Assembly (NCBI GenBank): GCA_024138025.1
Contig: JAMXBD010001358.1
Location: 327,700-391,699, forward strand
DNA: 64,000 bases
Origin: Combretum micranthum
Taxonomy: Eukaryota; Streptophyta; Magnoliopsida; Myrtales; Combretaceae
Direction: 5' to 3'
Shown here: piece after piece, positions 11,287-23,696 of the stretch
Numbering within the stretch: the stretch's first letter is position 1
Layout: every line of letters starts with the position of its first letter
Program-made: the position numbers and the translations under genes
The notes under the pieces: generated by a model
Databases searched by the model: none
What the model saw: the letters and a program-made list of their open reading frames with translations, nothing else
Told to the model about the DNA's origin: nothing

Positions 11287-12555
11287 ATGCCTAAGATAAA
11301 ACACCTTGCCAAAAAGAAAGCCAAGAGGCTAAGGTCTGATGGTGCCTCTAGCTCCAGATCAATCCAAACCCCTGAATATTTGAATGAACACCAAAAGAAA
11401 AAGTATAGGGAGTTAGCTACAAAGCTGATCTTGCCAAACATGTATATGGATTAGATTTTGTTGGATGATTATGGACTTTCAGCTAAGGCGAGGAAGTTTA
11501 TATCAACAGGACCTTGGGATCGATTGTTTGATATTAGAGAGGAAGTTTAAAAAGGATTGACTTTAGAGTTTCTATCAACCTTGAAATTATGCAATCCTGA
11601 TATTATCTACGGTCTCAACAACACTTTTGACTTTACTTTTTTGGGCAACATTACAGTATTTCTATGACCGCCTTTTGTGTGGCAAGTGGACTATATGATG
11701 AGGAGGAAGTTAAGAATGATGAATTTAGACAATTGCATAATGCTTTACCTCATGGGATTGAAAATTTGGCATTATGGAGGCAGTGGTCTATTGATCCAAA
11801 AACCTACAGTCCATCAGTATCCAAGGGATCATTTTTAAAGGAAACTGAGTGGCGTATAGTCCATTGGATTTTATCCCATTCCCTGACTGGTAGAGGAAAA
11901 AGTACTGGAGTGGTGAATGCACAAGACATGGTTTATCTTTACAGCATGATCAAGAAGTTTACATTGAACTTGGGTGTTCGGTTGTCATTCTCTATCGAAA
12001 GACAAGCGAAAGATAGAAGGTGTGGAACCATCACATGTGGTGCATACGTTACTTGTTTGATAAAGAATCTAAATTTATTTCCAGATCTACCACCACAAGA
12101 TTTAACAGTAGCTTCCATACCTATGACAGTTGCTACTCTTAAGAAATGGAATATGTTATCAGAGGTACAAGGAGGCGAACAAGAGCAAGAGCAGGTACAA
12201 GGTCAAGGATCGAATATGAATTACTTTTCCACTCCTTAGTTTCACCTAATTGATCCTAATGGGGTTCCATGGTATGCTCATTTGGAAATGATGACAGATT
12301 TTCATATAGCCAATTATAGGGTTTTAGGATTGCAATTCAACAATGCGAATATGCCTCCTTATCAGAATGTGAGTGATTATTGGCCGCCTCCTCCTCCTCC
12401 AAGGAGTGGATGAATCTAGCCATGGACCTCCTCAGCCTTCATTTCATCAAGATCAAAATGAACCAGCTGGTAGTCTAAGTTATGAAGCAGAAGATGCATT
12501 CAACAGAGTTAATGAAGAGGACGTAGGGGATGATTCTAGCAGTGCCAGTGATTGA
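11287..12555 (+). pseudogene. Athila #1 env-like ORF, broken
   Basis: The ORF following pol in Athila-type elements, often called env-like although a membrane-fusion role is unproven. It opens with a Lys-rich stretch (MPKIKHLAKKKAKRLRSDG), a possible nuclear-type basic region. The middle part (11664-12239, 191 codons open) starts MTAFCVASGLYDEEE and resembles the conserved region of Athila ORF1/env-like proteins. A Pro-rich and then acidic Ser-rich tail ends at 12555. Breaks seen: TAG near 11452, TAA near 11548, a frameshift near 11640, TAG at 12237-12239, and a frameshift in the CCTCCT run near 12395. No clear transmembrane segment was seen. Confidence 0.78.
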
Positions 12556-14346
12556 TTTCTGATGTTGTGTTGTGATATTTTATCTTTTTGAACTTATCAT
12601 TTGATCTTATAAATTGTACTTGAAGGATTCATTATGTATATTTGTTGCTAACTTTTCATGTTTCTTTTGGTTCCTTTTACTAATTTTCTTTATTTAAAAA
12701 AAAAAAATTATTTGGTTATCTTGGGAACACTTGTGTTACGACTTCCATGATCGAGATCTTCAAATCTGTACGTTTCGAGTCCATTTCACTTTTCTTTTTA
12801 GTTTTAATTTATCTTGTTAATATTTCTCTATGCTTAGTATGACATTGAGGACAATGTTAGATTTAAGTGTGGGGGAAGATAAATTTAAAAAGAATTGGTT
12901 AATTATTTGAATATAAGCAAGTTTTATTAAATTAAGAACATTCATATTCAAAAATTTCCCCATTACTTAATGTAATAGCTATCTTCAGTTATTGAATTAT
13001 TTATTAAATATATATATATAATATGTATAGTGTTACTAAAATTATAAAATTAGAATTGTTAAACAGAATTTTAGAAGTTTTGTTAATTTTTTTTTTAAAT
13101 TGTACTGCTAAAGAAGTTAAATAATGATAATACCATTAGTGAAATTTGATTCATGTTGAGGATTGATTAAACATTTAGACTTTCTATTTTGCATTTACTT
13201 TAAAATAATGGATTAATAACTAAAGATGGTTTAAATTCTTAAAAGTCTTTTCAAGTCTATAATTGATCTAAATACTCAGTTTGTATTATGGATTCTTTAC
13301 TAAAATAGGATAGTGAAATCATTAGGATACAAAGTTACTTTTTAATTAAACTTAGAGTTTAAAATTAAGATTGAGTTAAGATTGCTAGTTGAAAATTAAG
13401 CATTTGCATTTTTAAGCTTATTTTCTATGTATATTCATTCATTGGAATTTTTTAGAGTTTTATAATCTTTAATGGATGCTCATGTGAAATAGTTTCTTGG
13501 TGATTTTCCTTGAATTAGATGAATTAAGTTGAAAGTACTCGCTCCGCTGATTCGGCAAGGAATCAAAGGAGAATGAAAAGATGCGAGCAAAAACCCGTCC
13601 CTCTGCAGGCAAAATAAAAAAAAAAAGGAAGAATTGATTGGTATGAGCGGGCCTTAGTCCATAAGAACAGCGAGAGTTTGACTCCTCTGCTAATTGATTT
13701 GAGCTAAATCAAAAGCAAAATTGATATGAAGTGGGCATTGGTCAATCAAATGAGCGACGAGTCGTTATCCTCTATCAATGGAACTTGAAATATATAGATA
13801 TATAGAAAAAAAAAAAAGAGTACTCTTGATTGAAAAGTTGAAAAGAGGAAGAAAAATCTAGGAAATTAATAGATGAGTTATGCAGACATTTTATTATGTT
13901 ACTTAAATAAAAGGAAAAGGGGAGTATATACTTCTTGGCATAAGTGTATAAAGTGTGGATGAGTTCTTCTTGGCTAGTTGATTTTGATTTTGGAAACTTT
14001 GTTAAAGTTTTGAGATTAAACTTTATGTTATTCAGATTAGCTATTGAATTTTAGTATATTAAGAATCTGATATACAACCCTATACTTGAGTTAATAATTG
14101 AAATTCAATAAAAATTCTTATTTTCAAAAGTAATGCAAGAAAGGAAGTTGAATGTTTAAGAAAATGAATGTATGATTGATGATAAGTTTTTCCTAGTAGT
14201 TATTCATTATAAGATTTTTTTAGTAAGTTCAATTTTGATGAAAACTTAATGTTTACTTCTTATTAAAAGTAAATTTATCTCTTTTCAAAATTTTGAATTC
14301 TTGAGTTTAATTGCTTGAGGATAAGCAATTGCTTAAGTATGGGGGA
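12556..14346 (+). other. Athila #1 3' UTR with two polypurine tracts
   Basis: Non-coding. It has two PPT-like sequences in similar contexts: AAGTGTGGGGGAAGAT at about 12868-12883 and AAGTATGGGGGAATT at about 14335-14349. The latter directly precedes the 3' LTR and is preceded by GAGGATAAGCAATTGC, the usual Athila context, so it is the likely primer for plus-strand synthesis. A G/C-richer block lies at about 13540-13780. Confidence 0.7.
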
Positions 14347-14574
14347 ATTTATATATGTGTTTTAGTATATATTTTAATAGGCTAAATTATGTAATATTTG
14401 ATCATTTATTGTGAAATTTGGTGCTTTACTTAAATTTGCTGTGTTTGAAAGGATAAGTATGAGTTAAGAGCTTTGGAGCAAAATTAATCGAGTTACATCT
14501 AATTTGGCATTAAAAATGAAGAATTTATGAAGTATACGAGGACATATAATACATAATGTTCCAGACGTGCTCAG

Positions 14575-15060
14575 CATAGATTGAATAAAATATGAAGAAT
14601 GTGTGACCAAAAAGATACATGGCTACAGATGCCATTCCGTGTTTATGCCGTGTACCAGTTCATCTAAAGGAATAGATGATCAGAAAGTTACACGGTTAGA
14701 TATGAAGATCCGTGTTGCATCCGTGCTCCAGAAGAATAGATATCATCTGAGTTCCATGTTTGATGCGTGCTTTAGTGCTTTTAAGGATTTGATGATCAGA
14801 TAGTTGCACGGGACTTTATATTCTTCCGTGTTTGATCCGTGTTCTTGAAGAATATTGGAAAATGAGTTGTTACATTATCCGTGCTTCATATATGTTTGGA
14901 GAAGGAATGTTCAGAAGGAAACACGACGACGTACATAAGCCGCGTATCATGCGTGCTTATTTGAGATGAAGACATTGTTGAATATCAGTGAGTTACACGC
15001 CTAAATATGATGAATCATGCATTTACCATGCTGTCATGCAAGTATGGGATGATGAAGAGT
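14575..15060 (+). repeat. ~115-bp diverged tandem repeat in Athila LTR
   Basis: The CCGTG(T/C)TC-type word recurs at two phases. One series is 14646, 14762, 14877 (116 and 115 bp apart) and the other 14719, 14834, 14949 (115 and 115 bp apart). Each unit also has a CACG-containing half (TTACACGG, TTGCACGG, AAACACGA), so units pair CACGG with CCGTG. About four copies, heavily diverged. Short ORFs across it are fortuitous. Confidence 0.7.
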
Positions 15061-16955
15061 AAAAAAGAAGCACGATGTGATTTTTTTTCATGTTGTTCCT
15101 GTGTTCATCTGTGTAATAACCCAAATTCATACAATTCAGAAATAATAATCATTAAGAAAATGTAAAATTATTTAAAAAGTTTTAAAAAAAGTCATGGAAG
15201 ACATTCATAATTTCTCGTGATTTAAATATATTGAAATTTAATAATTTGATGATTGTTTATAAATTATGAATTACTATGTTTTGAGATAAAAATTCTATAA
15301 AAATAACAAGGATGAAATTAAAAAAGATATAGATACAAATAAATGAAAATGAGATTCAAGCTAGTAATAATAAAAACCAAATTTATAAAACAAAACATTA
15401 CGGATAATTAAAGAAATGAAAGATGAATAAATAAATAATTATAAAAAAATGGTACTAAATCTACATAACTTGAATTTTAAGACATTTTGTGGAAATAAAA
15501 ATATTATAACAAACCCCAAATTAATATAGCAATAAAGTATAACTTAAGTAAAAATATTAGATAGATTGGATAATGAATCTAGAAATATGAGGCATTAATC
15601 CAATAAATAATAGATCATCCGATAATTTTGAATTGCAATGAAAGTGGAATCAATATCAAATTTCAATCTAAGTTAAATTGGTGTCAACTACCAATGGATG
15701 ATTAATCTTGAAGTTGATTAGGGTGTAATTAATAACTGAGTTTAGGTAGTTTAATTAAAATAAGTAATGTGAATTATAGGTTACAAATGGATTGATTGAC
15801 ATAATAAATTAGTAAATAGACTTATTTGAAATTGATATTTCAAATACTCCTTTTCAACCTTCTATTTATGTCAAATATCCATTCCATGAACCAAATTTGT
15901 TAAATCTCTTTTAGTTAACAAATTTGAACTCTATTTCTTTCAACTTGTTTAATTACTTTGATTAGTTTTCTATGAAACCAAATTTCATTATTTTATTAGC
16001 TAATTTTAATTTGGATATCCATTTCTTTTGATCTACAAATGATCTAAGATTTTCTTGAGCTTGATATTTGGATTTCTAAAATACTTAAAAGTAGTCTCTG
16101 TAATCTAAATTCTATGCTTTCAATTTTCATGGATTTTGAGATTACCTACTTATCTAAAAATATCAGTTTCTAAGCCTAAACTTAACTAAATATCAAGTTT
16201 TACAAAATTAAATTTCTAAACTTGGTTTTTAAGTCAAGTTAGTGACTTTGCTTATTTATATTCTAAAATCTTCTTCTAATTGTTTTTAATGCTCAAGATA
16301 ATGATATGATAAGTTTAGATCAAGGTCCTTAATCACAAATATCCTAATTAGCTTTATTCTTATCTTATTTAATCCCTTTCTCTCTCGTCTTGGCTGCCAT
16401 GATTTCCTCTTTCCTTTCCTTCTTTCCTTTATACGTTTCTATTCTCTCCCTCTATTTCTCTTCTTCTTCAATTCAAATCCCAATCCAAAATCTCAATTTC
16501 AAAGAAGAATTAAAGAGGAATGGGGATATTAAACAAGATAAGAGAAGGAGACTAAGTAGGAAGAAGCTTCAACAAAAGAGGAGGAGTAGTAGTGATGAAG
16601 AAAAGAAATTGAAAATTCATCAAACATGTAAGTATGATGTTTCTCTTGTTTTTAGTTGTTGTGATTGTTATTATATGATGATTTAAAGTTAGTTATGAGT
16701 AAAGCTTGAGTATGAACTTGTAAATTTGTGATATATGAGTATATGCTAGAACCTAAGTTTGATTGAGTATGAGTTGATCAAAGGAGTTGATGACATGAAT
16801 TGATTAAATGAGACGTAGAAATGTAAGTAAAAGTGTTATGGGTTATGTGGCTGAGTTGATATGGTGTTGGGGATGATGTTTGATGACTAAAATATGTAGA
16901 AAAGTGGCTTGAAAAGGAAGAAGAAGAACAGGGGATGCTTTGCTAGGCTGACACG

Positions 16956-17101
16956 CCCCTTACCATGAGCCATGGTAGGGGACATGGCAGCCATTTTAGC
17001 GCTGTTGAGCCACCACGGAGGTGTGGCAAGGGGTGTCGTGCCTCTGCCCCCTTGCCAATTTCCACATGCTCCTTGATATGAGGCGTGGTGATCACTACCA
17101 C
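16956..17101 (+). repeat. Three consecutive hairpins in LTR-B1
   Basis: The most GC-rich block nearby has three inverted repeats in a row. CCCCTTACCATG (16956-16967) pairs with CATGGTAGGGG (16971-16981) apart from one bulge. TGGCAAGGGG (17024-17033) pairs perfectly with CCCCTTGCCA (17048-17057). GTGGT (17085-17089) pairs with ACCAC (17097-17101). Confidence 0.8.
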
Positions 17102-18297
17102 CCTTGGCACGGTTTGTATGGATCTAGAACTCCTTTGTTCTTCTTTCTTTGTTAAGTTAACTTGATTTTATCATGATTTCATCATCCGAACTCTAGTTAA
17201 AGTGATTTTAAATGCTATGAAAAGCTTAGGAAGAATCCTATAATTGCTATGTTGTAAGTTCTAAGAAAATCTAGAAATAACAAAGCTCAAGATGGATTTG
17301 TTTCATTAGTTGTGTATAAGTAGTTAAGCTTAATAATATCATAATTTCTTCAAGACCATTAGAGTAAGGAGTTAATATAACAAGTTTAGACTTCTTAGAC
17401 ATAAAATGAATTTAGTTAAAAATTCTAAGTCTCACTTGGATTAATCTAATTTAGTAACTAAATGAGACTTAATATAGTATATGCATATCAAAAGAATCCA
17501 ACTTCATGAATAGATGTTTTCTTTTGTGTTATATTCTCTTCATTAGCCTTTAGCCAACTTTCTATTCTTGTTTGGATTTCATATGAAGGATGATGATGCT
17601 AATGTTGTTGTTAATTAGATGGCTGTTGGGGCTGATGATTTAGTTTCCTAGAGGACTATTGTGACTTAGCTTAGATGCCATGTGGGTAACAACAATCTCA
17701 TCACCTTGCTTATGTTTGTATTATAGTTGCACTTTAGTTAATATTAACATAATGGATTATGCATGGAGTTGGGTATTTGTTTGTTGTTTGATAATTGGAT
17801 TGTGTGATAACCTTTGTGTTGTGGGAATTGTGCATTATGAATTGTTGAGTGTTTGAAATTCATTTGGTCATTAACTAATATGATATAAATCTTAGTTGAC
17901 CCTAAATGAATTGGTCATGCATTGCATCACATAACATTTGCATTGGTCAGGGTTCACATCACGAATTAATATTCCGATTCTATAGTAGTGCTTGTTGGGA
18001 TCAGTGGGTCTACTTGTTGGCTACTAGTAAGGTTGTCGGCTTTGTGGGAACTAAGTAGGCATTGAAGGACGTTGCCCGTGTTGGAGTCGGCTTAAGGGAT
18101 TAATACTTAGGGAATGTTCTATGGTTCTAAGGAAGTGGGCCATTCTCCAAAAGACTGCTTGTGTCCTGTGGGGCTTTGGTGTGGTCTATTCCCCCAAGTG
18201 GGTTAGGTGAGGAGACAGGGCTTAAAGAAAAAAAAAAAAGACTGATTGGGGAAGCAAATGTTTTGGCTCTATGCACAAAATTATTTCAAAAAGGAGT

Positions 18298-19761
18298 TGG
18301 TGGTTCATTTTCTCTCTAATTTAGAGCGACCGAGTTTTAAATTATAAACCTATATTTCATTTCCTAAACACGGTCAAATCCAGGCAAGTGCACCTATCGT
18401 TATGTAGTTTAGGATAAAGTATAGGGTCGTCTCCCACAAGGAACATTCTCAAGCACTAGTACTACTCTAATTTTCCTATGATCTAGCAAAATAATTAATG
18501 AGTCGATTAAATGAATGATTACTATTCTAAATTTAAAATTACACTAGATTATACTAAGAACACAATACAAATACAAATAAAACACAACAAGTACAATAAG
18601 ATTTTCTCATTTCCTTAACATGAATTTATACATATATTCTCTAATGATTACTACCTGCAAGAATCCATTGAGTATATGAATGTTCTTCTCAGAAGCATTC
18701 ATTTCTAACAATTAGTGTGTCCATTGGAATCTCTTCCTAATTAACAGCCACTAGAAAGTTGCATGAAGATTTATTATTTCTGAATTCTTCAAACAAATGT
18801 AGAAAGTCTCACCGGGATATCTCTATCACTATGAGCGACTCGCATAGTAAATAAGATCTATTCTAAAGAACCATCTCTCGATGTATTCTAAGAAATTGGT
18901 CAAGAAGGTGTTGCGCCTTCACTACTTCTTGAGATAATTAATTCTATTTACTAGATCTAGTTAATTATTAGATGTAATAAACTTTAACGATCAAATTCAA
19001 GTTAAATCCATGAATAAATCCCATTCTCTACCCATACAGAATGACAGAAAGATAGATAAAGAATGATATTAACATATTTAGAAAAGATGAGAAGAATGAG
19101 TAGAGAAAAATACAAAACTCCTTCATTGGATTTGGATGTAGATCTGGAGTCTTGTATACAACAAACGAACAACAAACATAATTACTAACAAACTCACCCT
19201 CTCCCTCCATTAGGAGGGAGAGGTTTTATTACAATCTCAACACTCTCTCTTTTTTTGAGTTTTTGTACAAGTCTTTTTTGAATAAAAATTCTGCATAATA
19301 ATTATCCTCATGTATTCTAATCTATACCTATATATAATTCTCTTGATCTGCTCCTCTTGAATGGATATGGTGTTGTTTTCATTCATCACATTGTTTGGTG
19401 AAGAGGTACAACACTTGGATGAATGTATGTGTCTTGATCCCGAACCATTGCATCCATTGGTGAAAAGACACAACACTTAGATGAATGAGTGCATCTTTTC
19501 TACATGAACCATTGCATCAATTGGTGAAGAGACACAACACTTGGATAAATGAGTGCATTGTCTTGCACGGGAAATCTTCCTCCAATTAATCAATCTTTAT
19601 GAAATTCTTCCAAAATCCTTTAATTGTTTCCAATATGCTCTAATTTTACCTGAAATGAATATTTATCATACTTAAGTACCAATTCTACTATAAATTATCT
19701 CAATAAAGCTATAAATTGGACTTAATTAACCTTTAAGATCAAGGATAAATTACGACTATCA
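18298..19761 (-). mobile_element. LTR-D, inserted in LTR-B1
   Basis: 1464 bp with TGATAGTCGTAATTTATCC as its minus-strand start and AACCACCA as its end. A perfect GGAGT duplication lies at 18293-18297 and 19762-19766. Near its 3' end the minus strand reads GTGGGAGACGACCCTAT and then AGGTGCACTTGCC, a layout shared with Athila/Tat-type LTR ends. No internal domain lies beside it, so it is read as a solo LTR. Confidence 0.85.
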
Positions 19762-21740
19762 GGAGTCCTCACTCCTTAGTCTTGTCTAGGGAGTAGATAG
19801 AGGCTATGTTTCAATAAAATGAGTTTAAAAGAAAATCTTCCATCCTTAGCTAAGTTTAAGGGGAAGTTAGAGGTTATTTTTCAATAAAGAGTATTTAAAG
19901 ATAAAATTCTCCCTTATTGGAGATATCCAAGGGGCAATTGGCGGTTATATCATTGGTATAAAAGAAATAATTTTTGTGCTAAGAAGAATATGAGCTGAAG
20001 GCTTAAGATTGAGTGTGCATCATCTTTCTTAGTTCACAGTTCTCATGGGCGTGAATGGCCTGTACTCAATCTTTCAACCCCCAAGAGAGGGTGTAAATCT
20101 CCATTGGTTTGGATTCCGGTCATCCAAACTGTGCATATCATATGGTTGAGTGAGCGTTACATTTTTATTAAATAAAACTTGTTTGACATTTGATTGTAGT
20201 GTGATTTGGTTTTGTTATCCACTAAGCTATGGTTGAGCTCACACCCACACAGTCTTAGTGAAGGATTAGCTGAAGCGTCGGTTTTAGGATAGGTTAGTGT
20301 GGAGAAGAAGCCTTGAAGATAGAAGACAATTTGTTATTAGAAATAGATAGATGATATAGTTTGTTAAGATTATATTTCTTGTATATATAAGCTTTGTTTA
20401 AGGATTAGAAATGTAATATTGTAGTTTCAAGATTGTAAAACATAGATGATTTATTCTATTTTACTATTTGGTAGGGGATACCGATTCTTTATGGTTTTGG
20501 TGGACCATAGGAAATCGGATTTCCTTTATTTATCACAAATAGAATTTCATATTAAATGTTTATAATGTAATTATTCAAGTAGAGCCTTGTAACTCTGACT
20601 TGCAAGGCAGTTCTCATATTACGAGTACACACGTAATATGATAAATTTAGGTTATCCATCTAGGCCTATTTTTAGGGTGTGACAATTTGTAAATAAGAGG
20701 CCTTGAAAGATTATTATTCAATCCGAAAGAAGCACTAATCATTGATATTATTCGTGTTTAGCTCGTGTATTTGAGAAGACTTGGTCAAAACATTGGAAAG
20801 CATCCTAGGAACTTAATTTTGTCTTATCCTAAGATTTCAACCAATAGAAAATACTACAAAATAGGAGTCTTCAATTTAGAAAAAAGAGAGAATAACTTTA
20901 GTGCATTATTCATATACAAAATTCAAGAGAGTGAGAGTCTTCAAAACAAGTTCATTAAGATTAGGAGAAATTGATCTAAGATTCTATCAAGATCAATTCA
21001 AGATTGTTTAGTAAGGTGTATTCTCTCCATCTTTGAGTTTAATTGTAATAGTTTCTTACTATTGTAGTAGTTTATAGATGGAAGAGTATGTCTGTTTCAT
21101 CTAGATAGCAAATTAAACCCGAGAATATTACCATGTTATGTACTTAAATGAATTCAATGGAAGTTTATGTTGTTTTTTAGTCCGACATGTTTGAATTGTT
21201 AAATATATAATAGTATTTCTAGGATATTATTTCTATATCCGATTTCATGAATGTTAATTGAAAGATTACATGCGTGAATAGATCTAAGTATTTAGAGAAA
21301 CTTGATTGGGTTACTAGAAATAGAACTATAAAAGTTTTCCGATCTAATTGATTGTAAAAAGATTTATAGATCGATAATACAATTCTTAGATTGTTACTAG
21401 TTAAAAGAAATTTTAATAGGTAGATCTGAAGAATTAGTGATTGGCAATCTCGAAAGAGGTATTAATCCAATATAGGAATCTTTCGGTTCAAAATTAACAT
21501 AAACCAAATTGATATTAAAATCAAATGTTAAATGGTAAAATTCTTAGGCGAGATTTGTTATTTGGATGAGCTAAGTATATTGGATCCTAATTCTTATTGA
21601 TTGTTTGTTTTGAAGCATATTAAAAATAATAAGTTTTATTCAAAATTTTCTTAATCATAGTAGATTAATTTCATGAATCCCTAGGGACGATAATTGTTCT
21701 CATCCGACTATATTATCAATATAGGTATACTTGCCTTATA

Positions 21741-21979
21741 TTTTGGTTGATGAGAAGATTTGAACAGAAAATATATTTTGATTAATCAACCAATTAATCA
21801 AGATTCAAACCTTCGTACCTCGAATGTTGGAACCTCAATTGATCATGAGCGTGTGTAAGGTTAAGTAGCCTCGGATGCTTTAGCTTCACACAATCACATG
21901 TGTGATTATGTTCGTGATTGGGAATCACAGCTTGGATCACAGCCGTGATCTTGTGAATCCCCTAGTTTGCCATGTTAAA

Positions 21980-22010
<31 letters not shown>
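21741..22010. other. Post-LTR segment with three hairpins and (AAT)n
   Basis: At 21892-21950 three short inverted repeats follow each other: AATCACA-tg-TGTGATT, GTGATT-ggg-AATCAC and GATCAC-agcc-GTGATC. A trinucleotide run of about ten AAT units spans 21979-22010. No gene was seen. Confidence 0.75.
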
Positions 22011-23630
22011 TATACACACATATGTTAGCTTAAGATCTTTTGTAGAATCATAATCTAATGGATCATAGATCTATAGTCTAAAGATGTGTTGAGTCATTAT
22101 ACTCTATCTTAATGGATTAGTTAAGTGTATATAGTTGAGAGTAGTATTTTATAAACTTATAAGGACCAAGGAATTAGGAATATGATGACTTAAATTCAAG
22201 ATACTTAAGCAGTTTACTATTTTATAGGAATATATCAAGACTTAGACTTTTCAATAGATTATTATGATGACTAAGACAAGATGCAAAGGTGAGTAATTGA
22301 AATCTTCTCACTCTATTTGTGGTTGTAATGTAGTGGCACATACTTTTATTAATATAATTGAAATTGGTGAAATGCATAAGGATTGGGGAATATTGCATGT
22401 TATGTGTTGTTTGAGTGATTGATAACCTTTAATGTTAAAAGTGACAATTAATTGCTTGATATTAGTTGTTAGTATAATGTCTATTATCGAATGTTTGAAA
22501 TTAACTGGTCACCAAGAAATTGAACCTAACTTTCATTCGACCACTAATTAAATTGGATATGCATTGCAGGACATCATACTTGCATTAACATGGTATTCAT
22601 GTCACATATTAATATTTCAATTTTGTGGTAATGCTTTAATGAGTTCAGTAAATTTGGTTAAGGTTACCATAGAGTTGTCAGCTTCATAGTAATTAAGTAG
22701 ACACTAAAGGATGTCGTACGTGTTGGATTGGCTTTAAGGTATTAATGCTTAGTGGAGTTTCCAAGTTCCAAATGAAGTTGAGGTATATATTTATATTTAT
22801 TTATAAATAATAAATGAGTTTGAAGAAGATTTCTCCTTCTTTAGCTTTGGATTCTCTTAGACATGAATTACTTGAACTAATCCTTTAACCTCTAAAAGAG
22901 GGCATAAATCTCCACAGGTTTGGATTCTAATCATCCAAACTATGTGTGTCTCATACGATTGATTGTTACATTACATATGTTTGACAATTAAACATGCTTG
23001 ACTTTGATTAAATTGTGTTAAGATTTGGTTATTCACTGAGTTTATTGTGCTCATGCTCTAGTAGATTGTTGTTTACAAGAATTTACGATCAACTTATTTT
23101 AAAGGAATCGATGCCGATTTATCTAGCAAGTGAAATCAAGACTGGGATTCAAGAGAGAGGAGTTAATTTTTTTTTTTAAATGAAGAACTACTTGAGATTA
23201 ATGCTTGTGTAATTTTATTGTACTAGTGAAACCTTGGTGGAAGTCATTTTGTAATATTATGAAGATTTTATTTTGAAACTTATTATGATTGTGCTCTGAG
23301 GTAGTCTTTTAAAGACTATGTTTGTAAAGTGGAAAATTTTGAAATGTTTTGAAGACTTTTGGATTTTGAACAAATATGCTGTAGTCTCTCTGAGGTCTTT
23401 TGTTAAAATGTAATGTGGAAGTCTTTTGAAGCCCAAGGTCATAAGGATATGATGTAATGAATTATAACTCTTGTAAAGTTATTCTTATATATGACTTATA
23501 TCTATGCAACGTTTACTTATTCTATACAAACTTCGATTCTATTTTATCTGTCCACGCCACAAAGTATTCTAGTTGATACTACTAGCGTATCCTATGGAAG
23601 TGTGATATAATGTGTGGTGCGTTTTTAGCA
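22011..23630 (+). mobile_element. Partial LTR-B, copy 2
   Basis: Homologous to the 3' half of LTR-B1. It shares TTTGAAATT-ACTGGTCA-type text, TTGCATTA then CACAT-TTAATATT, GGATGTCGTACGTGTTGGA, and the module CATAAATCTCCA followed by GGTTTGGATTCTAATC. The 5' half is missing and the right end could not be fixed. The left limit is approximate. Confidence 0.6.
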
Positions 23631-23696
23631 TGTAAGCAACTAGTGATGTGAACAAAGTTTTACCCTTAGTGTAGGCATGCTGTAACTTTGACTAAG

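Larger units (their letters stand above)
15112..20684 (+). mobile_element. Solo LTR, family LTR-B, copy 1
   Basis: Starts TGTAATAACCCAAATT and ends TTTTTAGGGTGTGACA. Flanks are ATCTG (15107-15111) and ATTTG (20685-20689), a 4/5 target-site duplication. Net of the LTR-D insertion it is about 4.1 kb. It shares with LTR-A a late module (GAGGGTGTAAATCT, TCATCCAAACTGTGCATA, CCACTAAGCTATGG) and related termini. A 98-codon frame at 16390-16686 is not protein-like. It sits inside the 3' LTR of Athila #1. Confidence 0.8.
14347..21740 (+). mobile_element. Athila #1 3' LTR, split by nested LTRs
   Basis: Begins just after the PPT near 14347 (a decayed TG start is likely) and runs to 15111. It is interrupted by LTR-B1 (15112-20684 plus one duplicated 5-mer) and resumes to about 21740, where CTAGGGACGATAATTG and GGTATACTTGCC correspond to the usual Athila LTR end. 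The net length is about 1.8 kb. The right limit is approximate because no clean CA could be fixed. Confidence 0.6.

Noticed and set aside
16390..16686. 98-codon ORF MAAMISSFLSFF...
   Set aside because: Lies in the non-coding part of LTR-B1, with a hydrophobic Ser/Phe-rich start and a Lys/Arg-rich tail of biased composition. No homology was recognised.
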